From assembly GCA_963854835.1 (NCBI GenBank), contig OY978527.1, forward strand, positions 22,382,057 to 22,446,056: a stretch of 64,000 nt of DNA, given 5' to 3'. Positions 42,735 through 54,178 of the stretch are shown here, piece by piece. A program made the translations under genes and the position numbers. How positions within the stretch are numbered: position 1 is the first letter of the stretch; each line of letters begins with the position of its first letter. A model generated the notes under the pieces. That model was not told the origin of the DNA and did not search any database. It was given only the letters and a program-made list of their open reading frames with translations. Origin of the DNA: Megamerina dolium (lineage: Eukaryota > Arthropoda > Insecta > Diptera > Megamerinidae).

Positions 42735-44330
42735 AGTACTTCCATTGATGCCGTTGGACATGTTCGCATAGCTCCCGTGATACATACACATGCAAATCTT
42801 TGTATCTGGCTGAGAGTGTTAATTATTGTCTGCTGCTTCGTGTAGTTTTCCCCAGACTAATGCCCCGTAGGTTATCATTGGGTTGACAATTGCTGAATAT
42901 ATCCATCGCAGAATTTTTGGTGTACAGCCCCAACTTTTACCCTCAATAGTTTTACACGTCATGAAAGTTTTGATATCTTCTGTTTTATCTGCCCAATTTG
43001 GGTTTTCCACAATAATTTTTGATCTACTACTTTCTGAAGTTCTATCTCTATACCGTCTAAATGGATAGGTTTAAGATGCATAAGTTTATACTTTCGTGTG
43101 AATGGTACTATCGCTGTTTTTGCTGGATTGATATTAAGTCCAACAAGCTAGATGAATTCTATCACAGAGGATGTCCTCAAATTTACCTTTACAGATGATG
43201 ACTATGTCGTACGCATGGCACTGAAATGACAAACCATAGGTTTCTAATTTTTCCAATAGCTCGTCTACTACTATACTCCACATAAATGGGGATAGTACAC
43301 CTCCTTGTGGGCAATCCCGTGTGGCGTTCACAATTATACTTCCTGTACTAGTTGGTATTTCAACCTTCCTGGTATGAAGAATATTACTCATCCAAGAAGC
43401 TAGAGTATCATCAACCCCTTTTCTTGTGAGACCTCTTCTGATAGCGTCATGTGAAGTATTATCAAAGGCATTTTCTATGTCTAGGAAGGCACATAGCGCC
43501 GTTTCCTTTTTTCCAAGCTATCCAGCAGTAAGTTCGTCCGTTGATAAAGAGCAGTTTCAGTGGAATGCTCTGCCCTATAGGCAGCAGGAACGCTGCCGAG
43601 ATCGCCAGCGTTTTCGATTTCGGCTGCAGGCATCTCGCTCCTGACCACTTTTTTTGTCACCTCTTTTAGGATCTCTTCGTCATCGGCTGAGTTTTGCTCA
43701 GTTGTGGCCCCTGCGTCTAGAAAATTTCCTATTGCACGTCCTTTATGCAGATGGATGGGGATCTTGCCAAATCTGTAGGCCACACTGTTGTCTTTGTCTT
43801 TGATCGCTTCAAGCGATCGGTCATAGATGCCGATCGTTAACAGCTTCCTGTTCTTCTCATACTTGCTGCAAAAGATTCTCCAGATATTGGTGCTCAGAGC
43901 TTTGTTCTAAGATACCAACAGATTGAGGAGTTTCTTGTCGTCGGTACTCGCTGCTCGGGCAAGGTTTACCGTAATTATATGTACACCAGGGATAGCATCT
44001 CTAGTGCACGTCGTCAGCTCTTTCCCCCTATTTGGTAGAGTTTTTGTTTCTGTTACCTTTGCCCTCCGTCTGTCCTCTCCGCTTAGATGTTAGAATTTGA
44101 CGTTCAGTATTGAGAACATTACGTTCCACCTGATCCGCCAGTTGAGAAGCAGTGTGGGAACTTGCTAATTTGTTTATTTTATTTAAATTTGGTTTGTCTA
44201 TATTTAAACACCACGAGTGTTTGGGCAAAAGGAAGGTCCGCCATGACATAGCCCCCAGTAAAACGGTAAGCCCACAGTTACTCACTGAGGCGGGCAGGTA
44301 TCAGTGAGGTGCGACGCTAAAATACAACTG
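42735..44330 (-). pseudogene. LOA-like LINE copy (reverse): ORF1 joined to RT
   Basis: Minus strand. 44285-43600 gives ORF1 (HTASQLADQVERNVLNTERQ, PGVHIITVNLARAASTDDKK, then KNRKLLTIGIYDRSLEAIKD). Immediately after, at about 43590, it becomes RT (AYRAEHSTETALYQRTNLLL, LEKRK). 43391-43134 has DCPQGGVLSPFMWSIVVDEL and the palm box as HAYDIVIICKG, in which the first catalytic Asp of YADD is lost. 43010-42819 has the thumb (CTPKILRWIYSAIVNPMITY). Endonuclease is missing, so the ORF1-RT joint marks a large deletion. Confidence 0.75.
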
Positions 44331-45410
44331 CAACTGCAAACATCAAGCCGATGGACACGCGATATTATGGCTTAGGGGGTATTTAACGTTCACCCAGTCA
44401 TGTACCTCTATGCTATGGAAAGCTTGGTGGCTCAAACGCCAATCCGAGCCCCCAAACCATTTTTAGCTGACTGCCTTTTGGCGGCTATTACCAGCACCCA
44501 CAAAGAGGGTTTGAAAGAAAATTTTGCCAGCCTAGAAAATATGTTAATCGGCACCAACTTTCGTTTCGGTCTAATTAACGCCGTTTGAAGAAGTCGGCTT
44601 CAAAATGATTACCCATGTGCCATTAGACCCAATGCATCTCATAGATCCTAGAGTTACAAAAAAGTGTTTAATGAGAATTTTAAAATATATAGTAAATACG
44701 AAAATAAGTGAAGACAGCAGCAAAAAATCAATCAGAAAAAACGTGCCCAAAGAATTCGTTCATTCACCACGCAGATATATGCTACTGGAAGGCTACAGAA
44801 TTCAAGGATTTGCTGCTTTACATGGGCATATTAGTGTTACAAGATAAAATTCACGATGACCTCTATTATGAGTTTCTGTTGCTATACTGTGCTGTCGGAA
44901 ATATGCTATATCAAAATTTACCCAATGCTGAGCTCGCGTTAAAACTATTCAGCAATTTTCGTGGAAGAAAGTATATGGTACAACATTCACGGATTACTAC
45001 ATTTATGACAGTGAATGGTAAAATGACTTTGAGAATTACTTGCATCTCATAAAAAGAAATGTTCGCAAACCTTCACAATATTTGCAGCAAGTTAGTAATA
45101 AAAATTAAGAGCTATTCTGACTCCAACTATTTTTTCTACAAGTAGTCCGAATAATATTTGCCAAATTCGACCCTTTATTGTATTTAGAATTGAAAGCTTT
45201 AGAAAAAGATTTCATAATATATCAAGATTTTTTACTGAACACACTCGATGTTGGCGTTAGGAATTTGTTTAGGAGAAACGTTCCTAATGATGAAACTGAA
45301 AATTTTAAGATTGAGGAAATAGATTGCAAATTAATGGCGTTACCGCACCGAGGTACATTTCTTTTTATTCTAATTCTGCATGGATACATTGCGAAATAAG
45401 ATCAAATAAT
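44331..45410 (+). pseudogene. Decayed CACTA-like (CMC) transposase gene
   Basis: Plus-strand frames in order: MLIGTNFRFGLINAV near 44545, then MITHVPLDPMHLIDPRVTKK (44605-44664), which resembles the PlDPMHL.DLGV.KK motif of CACTA/EnSpm transposases. These are followed by HHADICYWKATEFKDLLLYM with GILVLQDKIHDDLYYEFLLL (44760-44880) and, in another frame, FENYLHLIKRNVRKP (about 45025-45070). This arrangement is known from animal proteins of the CACTA-like group. Frameshifts and stops are frequent. No terminal inverted repeats were found. The family call is from memory of motifs. Confidence 0.5.
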
Positions 45411-45768
45411 ATAATATAAAATTATGAAAATTGTAAAATTATTTGCGTCCGCTACCTTAGATAATCCTTATAGAAAATATTTAAAATTAATAAATGTATA
45501 AAAGAAACAGGTCACAATATCAGGATGTAACTCCTGGCAAATTGAAACGCATGAATGAAGTCATTGGTGAAGATCTCCTTAAAAATTGTAAGTAACAATA
45601 ATTTATACATCAAATTTAATATATGTATCTCTTATATACCATATAATTTTTAGGCTAAACCTCAAATGATACGGATGCCATTGTTGAATATGTATCATGC
45701 AAAAATTTAAACAAAAAATTGACAAATTCCAGCGTAAATTTCATTGCAGTGTTTTTTTTTTCGTTATT
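45411..45768. other. Unassigned AT-rich DNA
   Basis: No recognised feature. It may be the 3' part of the decayed transposon at 44331-45410. Confidence 0.35.
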
Positions 45769-46132
45769 ATATACGTAGGGGCACTCGAGCAACCAACATA
45801 TGCATTCTATCGGAGTCAGGCAGCTCTAAAATCACCAATAAATTTCTCGTTCCAATCTAAGTTGGCCTGGGAATGCTTTGAACTCCTCAAAATTATGAAA
45901 ATGGGTGTGGTAAACAACGATCACTGTCGACTCTGTCTTGAAGAGCAGGAAACAGCAGACTACGTTCTTTTCAATTGCCCAGCTGTAGCTAGTCGCAGAC
46001 TAAACTATCTAGGCAATCCCACAGCAGTGACAAGATTTATAAATAGTCTTGAGATCGCTAGTTAGGGAATAAGGCTGCACAAAAGATCTTTAGGTCACGG
46101 TGCTTCATAGCCTTAATAATAATAATAATTGG
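45769..46132 (+). pseudogene. LOA-clade LINE copy C: 3' fragment with deletion
   Basis: Matches the 3' end of copy B (RNase H stretch AALKSPINFSFQSKLAWECF, then finger CRLCLEEQETADYVLFNC) but skips from ECFELLK directly to MKMGVVNNDHC, a deletion of about 390 bp relative to copy B. It ends with the same CTTCATAGCCTTAATAATAA tail. Confidence 0.8.
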
Positions 46133-46224
46133 AAGAGAAGCTCGGTGGTATCACAAAGGGCCTTTCTGCCCTAAGAGTGTCCTCTCAGAGAGAGGGCAGC
46201 CACATAACCTAACCTAACCTAACA
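46133..46224 (+). repeat. LINE 3' tail with CCTAAC repeats
   Basis: Contains GGTATCACAAAGGGCCTTTC and ends ATAACCTAACCTAACCTAAC. This resembles the 3' end at 27410-27463, so it is probably the tail of another LOA/Lian-type insertion. Confidence 0.55.
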
Positions 46225-47119
46225 TCGCTAGATGCAATTCACATTGCATTGCATTGACTGTTTCGCGATCAGCTGTGCGTTTAAAGGGAACATGTTACGA
46301 AGCTATACTTGTAGCTATGCGTAGGTGTCGACTGCATTGCAGTATTTCCCGTTATATGACTATAGGTTGTACGTATAGTATCACTGTTAACTTTTCCCAA
46401 TTTCTCCGAGTCACATTGACTATCATCTGCTCTACTCCAACTAACCGATGTCTAGATGTTGGTTTTGCACGTCTTGCGATGGTGTGCTCTTTTATCGCAG
46501 GAGCTGCAGCACTCGAATTTGCGGTGCAATTAGAGCAACTCCAATATCACACTGATCGAACATTACCATACGGTCATCATCCTTCTTCTCACAAGTATTA
46601 AAGCTGTACTCGTTACCTCGCCTATTCATTTTCATGGGTATTGGTTAAATACTTTTCGCTTGATTTTGAATATTTGTTAATCTACTGATTTAGACTTCTC
46701 CTTGTTATTGAAACAACTTTTAATAGAACTGTATGAAATAATAATTTATTAACTTATTGTTGTGATACAAATGAGGTATTATTATTCCGAACTTTAAAAT
46801 CTAATGTCCTATAAGTATCAATATTCTAACGAGATTCTTGATTGGAACGAGAAGTGACTTTACATAGAAATTTGTCTATGCATATGCATATATACTTGTG
46901 TGTACTATACGGTAAAATGGTACGATTATTTTGTTCTTTTTTGCAATACAGTATAACGCTATATTTTAACTACTATGACCCGACAGGAACGGCGGCAACA
47001 AGTGCACTGAAAAAGTAGTGATTCGGTTAAAATTAAATGATAAAAGAAGTATCAGTTTTATCGAATTAACATTTTTTAATAGGTATCTCATTTGTATACC
47101 ACTAAAACACTTTCCATAT
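46225..47119. other. Unassigned DNA
   Basis: Contains a 115-codon open frame (46254-46601, plus) without any recognised domain or codon support, and otherwise nothing I can identify. The last four bases ATAT belong to the solo LTR target duplication. Confidence 0.4.
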
Positions 47120-47548
47120 TGTTACGTTTTTATTCTGTGAGCGTTTAATTCTATTTGAATTACCTTGTTAAATCACTGGATTCTGTTAATAATAACTGCA
47201 ACACTTATTTTATACAACTATATACAGCAACAATTTATTTAATAAACTCTATTTACAATCAACTCTGTTTATAATCAACTATTTACAATAACACTTTAAT
47301 GTACTAGCAACTTTTGCCTCTGTATAGATGTTTGCGTAGACACGTTCAGAATTCGATTGATTCTCATTTCTCAACACTGGCTCTATTTATACTCTGTTGG
47401 CAACACCCCAGAATCTTCCTTTATCGAGATTCTTCTCTTCCTTTCTCGTTGGCTTGTTCTGGTTATCGCTTATTTCTTTTTGTTGACATTCATGTCGATG
47501 CTGCCAGTCACAATAGTGATGAGTAACCAACTATCGATACTCGTTACA
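47120..47548 (-). mobile_element. Solo LTR of the gypsy family
   Basis: 429 bp, same sequence as the LTRs at 4289 and 7729 with scattered changes and a small deletion near 47505 (GCCAGTCACAA). TG/CA ends are intact and ATAT flanks both sides (47116-47119 and 47549-47552). This is the product of LTR-LTR recombination after insertion. Confidence 0.92.
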
Positions 47549-48635
47549 ATATTATAAAAAAATCTTTTTAACTTAAAATAGTTTAGAATTTTAATTTTAA
47601 ACACACGTCACTTATCTTTCAACTTTGAATACAAGTGAAACTGATAGATGTCAGGCAGTGATAATACGAGATTTTTTTATAATTTCGAAATTCGGTGCCA
47701 CTCTCGAGAGTCTCGCGTCATTGTAAAGAGAGAGGTACAAACACATAGCGCAGAAATTATTTTGGCAGCTGCTGCGCTCTCGCGTGCGTCTTGACAAACA
47801 CTGAACAAATCAAGCATACGACCTGCGCTTTGTTGTAATCATGATATAATAATAAAAATAGAGCAATTGAAAAGCCTCTTAGCTTCCTCTTATAATAGGT
47901 GTGTTTGTTTACAGAAAATTCGTACAAATTATCATTTTTTTGTCAAATGGTGTTTGTTAACATCAAAAAGCTTGCAATGCGAGAGAAAATGAGAGCGCAA
48001 AATGATAGTTCGCTGTGAGAGAACTTAGAAGTTTGTAATGGATAAATTTTTACATGTAAGAATTTGCAAGCAAGAAAAACATATAACAAGTTACCAATGG
48101 ATGAAGTAAGTAAATAACAAACAAATTAGGTTTTATTAGTTAATTTAAGGCGTTTGAACCAGTATTCAGCAAAAATTTAATTTGATAACCACAATCAGCT
48201 GTTTCTGTTACTTTGCAAGTTTTTTGCAAATTGCTGTTTGTTTACTTTTTTGGACATTTTTCTGTTTGAGAGCGAATATTTTCTTACTCTCCAAACATTC
48301 GTTGTTCGCTTCTCTTCGTTCGTTTAGCTTCCATTTCTTTTTATTATAAAGTAGCCTTGCATTTTAGAATTTACCGATACATTTATATATTTATTTTAAT
48401 TAGGAGGTTCACAAGGTGTTGTATGTTGTTGTATCTTTGTATAGTTTACAACTGCCGTATCAGCTTTGGTGCTGTTTCACATACAATACAACATAACAAA
48501 TACATAAATGAAATCTATCACAGAGAAAACTTCCTAAATATTCTGATACATTAACCCCTGATTGTACATAAGGGTTAACATCTCAAATGCATATGTTTAT
48601 TTTTTTTTTTTTCTATAATTATTAATTTTATGAGT
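47549..48635. other. Unassigned AT-rich DNA
   Basis: No coding region or RNA gene recognised. AGAG-rich words occur near 47710-47790 and 47970-48030, and T-rich runs near 48598-48612. Confidence 0.4.
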
Positions 48636-48786
48636 GGGTGTTGTCGCTCAATGGTTATATCCTTGGCCTTCTGATCATGGTCTTGGGTTTATTCAGCGGT
48701 GGAAATCAACTTTAGTATCGAAATGATTTTTCTTTCGAACGGTACCAACCTATCGGCAAGTAATTGGCAATTCTTCCGGCAATTCA
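48636..48786 (+). mobile_element. tRNA-derived SINE, copy 5 (diverged, 3' truncated)
   Basis: Starts GGGTGTTGTCGCTCAATGG (A box, changed) and follows the SINE body through TTCGAACGGTACCAACCTAT to CAATTCTTCCGGC, then stops just before the MITE at 48795. The B box is degraded (GGTTTATTC). This is an older copy than the others. Confidence 0.75.
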
Positions 48787-48794
48787 TCTTCTTA

Positions 48795-49320
48795 TAGCCT
48801 AGACAGACGGCAGCCTAATTCTGGATTACCGGCGCACTTAATCCGAATAAAATAATAACCTGACAGACGGCAGTATTGCGGATTAACTAAATGGCTGATT
48901 GCTGTTTTATTAGGTCTGTCCACTTACATTACTATCACTATCAATTTCTGTCATCTATCACTCTCGATATGAGAAAATCTACAAGAAGTACGTGAACTGA
49001 AAACTATCAGAAACTTGTAAATTGACATTCACCGTTCGTAATTGACAGCTGGATTTATTTGTTCGCCAAGACTTTTCATGTTGAAAACTGTTAACAATTG
49101 TTGAAAGTTTTTTGTTAGCGAACACACCTAATATTTTGTAAAATGGATGGAGAAAAATTCACAATAGACAATTTTCAGCAGTTGCCATCGCAAATTGCCC
49201 TAATCCTCTTTTATTTTGAGAATTAACTCATAGAGTTTATGCGGATTAGCTGCAGTTAATGCCCGAGTTAATTCGAATTAACTCGGTAATCCGGAATTAG
49301 GCTGCCGTCTGTCTAGGCTA
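48795..49320. mobile_element. 526-bp MITE with 37-bp inverted ends and TTA duplication
   Basis: The termini TAGCCTAGACAGACGGCAGC... are inverted repeats over 37 bp with one mismatch. Flanking TTA occurs at 48792-48794 and 49321-49323. A subterminal copy of GACAGACGGCAG lies near 48863-48875. It contains a short frame starting MDGEKFTIDNFQQLPSQIAL but no transposase. TTA duplications fit PIF/Harbinger-type elements. Confidence 0.8.
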
Positions 49321-49343
49321 TTATGCAACTTCAATTACAATAT

Positions 49344-49729
49344 TGTAATGAGTATCGATGCTTGGTTATGCTGCAACTAGCCACCAACGTAAAAACGTAG
49401 AACATGTCAGCTGAAACGACCTATCTTATGGGAATGTCGTGTTAACGAAAACTCACCACCGTATGACGGTGACGTAGACGTTGCTCGGAGTGGAGAAAAT
49501 CAATGCAATTTTGTATGTTCTTACGTACGGGCGGTACGTACGTACGCTACGTCGGTGGCTAGTTGCAGCATTACTCATCACTATAGTGAAACTAAACAGA
49601 GTTGATAAAATAAATTGTTGCTGTGTATAGTTGTACAAACTGAGTGTTGCAATTATTATTAAAAGAATCTAGTGATCGAACAAGGTTGATTCAAATAGAA
49701 TTAAACGTTCACAAAATAAAAACATAACA
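49344..49729 (+). repeat. 5' LTR, internally deleted and carrying a MITE
   Basis: Starts TGTAATGAGTATCGATGC and ends AATAAAAACATAACA. It contains the MITE at 49369-49570. After it the LTR jumps from ATCACTATAGTGAAACT to AACAGAGTTGAT, losing about 250 bp relative to 33218-33656. Confidence 0.85.
49369..49570. mobile_element. 202-bp MITE inside gypsy LTR, TTA duplication
   Basis: Ends TGCTGCAACTAGCCACC on the left and its complement on the right (22 of 23 bases including ACGTA). The LTR sequence GGTTACTC is split, with TTA repeated at 49366-49368 and 49571-49573. The interior has GTACGTACGTAC-type palindromic words. No ORF. Probably PIF/Harbinger-type by its TTA target. Confidence 0.85.
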
Positions 49730-49731
49730 AT

Positions 49732-49749
49732 TGGTGTCAAAAGTGGGTT
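49732..49749 (+). other. Primer binding site (tRNA-Leu type)
   Basis: TGGTGTCAAAAGTGGGTT, two bases after the LTR, near-complementary to insect tRNA-Leu 3' end (TGGTGTCAGAAGTGGGAT). Confidence 0.75.
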
Positions 49750-49756
49750 TCTGCAA

Positions 49757-51010
49757 AGATTGTGAAAATTGACCAACTAAAAGTGGACCAACTCAAAAAA
49801 AAGTTGTCAGAGATGAATCTATCGTCATCAGGTACAAAAGCAGAACTGCTGGTGAGGCTAAGGCAAGCCATGGAGACTAAGGGTATTAATGTAGAAGATC
49901 ATGAGATCTTGGAGGAAGCCGATATACATGCAGTTGTGCACGCTGAGGAAGAGAGCAAGATAGATTCGAATGGTCAATTCATGGAATTCATGAAATCCAT
50001 GATGCAAGAGCAGAAAGAACAGTTACAAGGAAATGCATCTCGCCAAGAAACATTACGGGAGAGCTCCAAAAAACAATTGACTCCAAGTTTCAAGAACACT
50101 CGGTACGCCAAGAGGGCGTTATTAGTGAATTGCGCATGGAAAATCAAGAACATTCGGCTCGCCAAGAACACGTCATCGAAAATCTACAAAAAGGAATTGA
50201 ACTCAGATTTCAGGAAATTTCCGGAGCTATTAATGACAAAGTCACAGAGCTGAAAAAACACGTGGATGAGCTGGATGATAAGCTAAAGGACCATGTCAAC
50301 GACAGGGATGATAAGTTTATGAAATTAGAGCACGAACTCAATCATCATCAACATCTTTAAATTTCAGTTCGAGACAACAGCTTCGAAGAATCAATGGGAC
50401 GATAGTGACAAGACCGTTGCTTTAATAGTGGCATTAAAGAGTAATGCGTCAGAAGTCTTGTAGATGGTTCCAGAGAATGATCGTGGTAGCTATCAATCAC
50501 TGATGGACACACTCCAGCGCAAATATGGAAGTGAATATAAGAGTCAATTACATCGAATGGAATTAAGATCGCGAGTGCAACGGAGTAATGAGAGCCTTCA
50601 GGAATTCGTTTCATTCATAAATGGTATACGTGACGGAGAGACGAAGCGTGCCCCAGTCATGTCACCAAGGAGTACATATACCGAAACAGTCAGGAGTGCC
50701 TTGACGTTTGAAGCCGCCAGTTTGATGTGTCGACCAGTGCCACGTGTACGCCAACTAGAAACAGAGACATCAGATCTGATTGAAGCAGTGTGTCAGGCAT
50801 TCAAGTCCTAGTGCAGCCTGAAGCAAGAACTACAGGTCGACGGGAAAATAAATTTACTGGTAAGTGCTTCATTTGCGACAAACCAGGACACATGGTGCGT
50901 GACTGCCGTCTACAACGAAAGCGATCAAGATCGAATTCTCCAGGAAGACAAAAGAAGAAGAATAAGTTGGACAGCGATCGCTCCACTAGCACAAATCCAT
51001 CGTTAAACTA
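49757..51010 (+). pseudogene. Gypsy gag of full-length copy
   Basis: Begins KIDQLKVDQLKKKLSEMNLS with the SAP-like N-terminus seen in the 978-aa ORF. The normal start codon is changed, since the equivalent codon here is GTG or ATT. The coiled coil is frameshifted near 50060. Core: DRGSYQSLMDTLQRKYGSEY. A TAG lies near 50460 and another near 50808. It has a single CCHC knuckle (CFICDKPGHMVRDC, about 50868-50910), unlike the two of the gag-integrase type. It ends in a TAA at 51006-51008, followed by protease in a different frame. Confidence 0.8.
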
Positions 51011-51560
51011 AATCGGGTCAGTTTAGCGGGGAGCGAACTTACTCCAACAGTGGGTTTCCCCATCATTCACAATTCACAACTACAACGTGTGCCAAGCAGC
51101 TTGACTATGGCTGGAAAATTGGACAATATGAAATTCATGTTAACCGTGGATACTGATGCATCACATTCTATAATCAAGAGCGATTTGGTAAAGAGTTTTG
51201 AGCCTTTAATAGGAATAAAATTGCGTACAGCAACAGGTGAGGATCCACAAATTCTGGGTAAGGTAAAGAAACGAGTATCTATTGGAAATTGCCCGTGGGA
51301 ACATGAATTCATTGTGGCCGACATCACCGATGACATAATAATTGGTGTAGATTTTATGATTGACAATGGTCTTACGTTAGATTTAAATCAACGGACATTA
51401 CGCTATGCAAATGTCAAGTTACCATTGAACATCGGTTACAAGAGTAGTATAAACATCAAACGAATACTGGCATGTCAACGCCAAGAGGTTCCAGCAAAAT
51501 CAGAAGCGGTGATTTGGGCACAGATTAATGTAGATGTGGGACAGGCAAGTTGTGGTAGGT
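51011..51560 (+). pseudogene. Gypsy protease of full-length copy, active site changed
   Basis: Frame 51050-51562 reads through the protease. The active site is LTVDTDASHSIIKSDLV, with the Gly after Asp-Thr replaced by Asp (DTGA to DTDA). The second half (IIIGVDFMIDNGLTLDLNQR) is intact. The substitution should abolish normal activity. Confidence 0.85.
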
Positions 51561-53040
51561 AGGACGTTAGTGGAACCTAAAAAATTGGAAAAGTACCGGT
51601 GCGAATATTAAATCCAACCAATACATCTACAGTTGTGAAGAAAGGAATGGTGATTGGTCATTGCCAGGAACTTACTCCCACAGTAGACTGCGAAAAGGGT
51701 TCGTAGATGAAAGTGGAAGATCACGAACTGTTAGAATTAATTAAATTAAATTAAAAGCATTAAATTAATAGCACAGGTGAAAGAATGGGCAGGAGTGCTT
51801 ACCAACCAGCAAAAAGAAAAGTGCTTTACAACTATTGGAGAAGTACAGTTCAAACTGTTCTTCAAATGGAAAAACTGGAGGACGAAAAATCATTGTGAAA
51901 CATCACACTGACACCAGTGATTCTAGACCAATTCGTCAACCACCACGACGAGTTCCATTGGCCAAAAGAGATGAAGCCAATAAGCTAATTAGCGATATGC
52001 AGAAACAAGGTGTGATTGAACCATCAACGAGTCCATGGAGTTCACCAGTTGTGCTGGTACAGAAGAAGGATGGAATTACTCGATTCTGAGTGGATTACAG
52101 AAAGCTATATGACAGCTATCCACTGCCAGGAATCAATGACACTCTGGACACACTATCTGGTGCGAAGTAGTTCTCAACTCTTGATCTGCAAAGTGGCTAC
52201 TGGCAAGTGGAACTTGGTAAGGAGGACAAAGAGAAAACAGCTTTCAGTATTGGCGATGGTCTATGGCAATTTACAGTGATGCTATTTGGCTTATGCAATA
52301 TGCCGGCTACTTTCGAACGTCTGATGGAGCGTGTACTCAGAGGAGTACACCAGAAAACGTGCTTGGTGTACCTTGATGGCATTATCGATATGGGAAAAGA
52401 TTTTAACGACCACCTGGATGAGGAGAAAGTAACAGAAGTACAATAATGTCCTTTTCCGACTAATTTTTACGAGTTGAGAAGTTTCCTGGGCTTATGTACC
52501 TAGTATGGACGATTTGTTCTTGGATTCACAAATATCGCTAGCAGTCTACATGAGTTAGCAGGGAAGAACAAACCATTTGTGTGGGGCGAGTAACAACAAA
52601 AACCATTCGAACTGCTTAAAGGAAGACTCTGTTCAGCACCAGTATTAGCGTATCCAGTACCTGGTCAAAAGTTTGTATTGGAGGCAGATGCGAGTGGCTA
52701 TGGGATAGGTGGTGTGCTCTCTCAGATCATAGATGGGCAGGAAAAGGTAATAGAATACTACAGTAAAATCCTCTCGAAGCCAAAGAGAAACTACTGTCTC
52801 ACTCGAAGAGAGTTGCTCACAATACTGGAATGTGTAAAGTGTTTCCATAAATACTTGTACGGTCAGTCATTTCACCTACGAACTGACCACTCAGCGCTAA
52901 GGTGGTTATTACAATTTAAAAACCCAGAAGGACAATTGATGCGATGGATTGAAAGGCTGCAGAGTTATGATTTTATTATCGAGCACCGTAAATGAGGACA
53001 TCACGGCAACGCGGATGCTCTATCTCGTCGTCCTTGCAAA
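51561..53040 (+). pseudogene. Gypsy RT and RNase H of full-length copy
   Basis: RT frames 51835-52089, 52207-52446 and 52678-52995. The catalytic box reads YLDGIIDMG at about 52367-52390, so the second Asp of YLDD is lost. The first aspartate segment (STLDLQSGYWQVELGKEDKE) is present. RNase H has EADASGYGIGGVLSQI, where the first Asp of DTDAS is changed to Glu, followed by TRRELLTILECVKCF. TGA and TAA stops occur (for example 52088, 52110). Non-functional. Confidence 0.85.
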
Positions 53041-54178
53041 ATGGAATGCAAACATTGTTCTCGAGTGGAAAGCAAGGAGCACATTGTCGACACACGACTT
53101 ACGAATATATTGCCGGAGGAGTTGGACCACCGACCGAGTGCAAGATCAGTGGAACGACCCAAATCTCGTAAAGATGATGGAATACAAGGAGCAGGGCGTA
53201 CGTCCAGTTTGACAAGAAATGGCTAATGAGAGTCCAATAGCAAAGGCATACTGGTCGTAGTGGCAAGCCTGCTCTTACCATGTCGCTGATTGGATTCGGA
53301 AGTGTAAGCAATGTGCAATGGCCAAAGGTCCCAATAAGAAAAGTCGATGTAAGAATCACCAATACACCGTGGGTGCTCCATTTGAGAGAATTGCTATGGA
53401 CATAGCTGGACCATTTCCAATAAGCAATGCAGGAAACAAGTATGTTCTGGTGGTTATAGATTACTTCAGTAAATGACCTGAAGTATACGCCAATCCAAAT
53501 CAAGAAGCTAGTAGAGTTGCGGATGTATTCGTCAACCAATGGATTACTCGTTTTGGTGTACCGATGGAGTTACACTCAGACCAAGGTCGAAATTTCGAAT
53601 CAGTTGTATTCCAAGAGAGGTGCCGTTGGGTATATACAAAACTCGCACAATACCTTTGCATCCACAATCTGATGGCATTGTAGAACGATGTAACTATACC
53701 TTGGAGGAATATTTGAGAAAAGTCATAGACCAAAGAGACTTTGATGTACGTATACCAATGTTCCTCATGGCATATTGATGCGCACAACATGATACGACGG
53801 CTGCTACACCAGCAATGGCAATTATGGGAAACGAGTTAAGACTGCCAGCTGATTTAAAATTTGAAGTCGCAACACCAACGAGATCAACCGAAGGTAACTA
53901 CACTAACGAAAAGTGTTCATCAGAGAGCGGTCGCAGATGAAGGCCAGGTATGTCTTGAAAGAATATTCAAAAGGATTCTATGAAGGAGAACTTGTAATGC
54001 TTCACAATCCACAACGAAAGAATGACCTGTCCCCTTAGCTACAGACTCATTGGGAAGGACCATATGAGATCATAATAAAGATAGATAACGTAGAGTACCG
54101 TATTCAACGTGCCTGGAATAAAAGAACAAAGTTGTGCACTTGAAGCGACTTGCATCATACCGAGGGGAAGTATAAAAA
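53041..54178 (+). pseudogene. Gypsy integrase of full-length copy
   Basis: Catalytic-core sequence in broken frames. KHCSRVESKEHIVDTRLTNI is at 53050-53110. A deletion then removes the HHCC finger start. HVADWIRKCKQCAMAKGPNK follows at about 53280, MDIAGPFPISNAGNKYVLVV at 53395, LHSDQGRNFESVVFQE at 53570, and a GIVERCNYTLEEYLRK segment with the third acidic residue at about 53680-53715. The C-terminal GPY/F-like part is at 54040-54110. Stops near 53474 and 53777 and several indels make it non-functional. Confidence 0.85.

Noticed and set aside
46254..46601. 115-codon plus-strand frame
   Set aside because: No domain, no homologue recognised and no start or codon evidence; kept only as part of an unassigned stretch.
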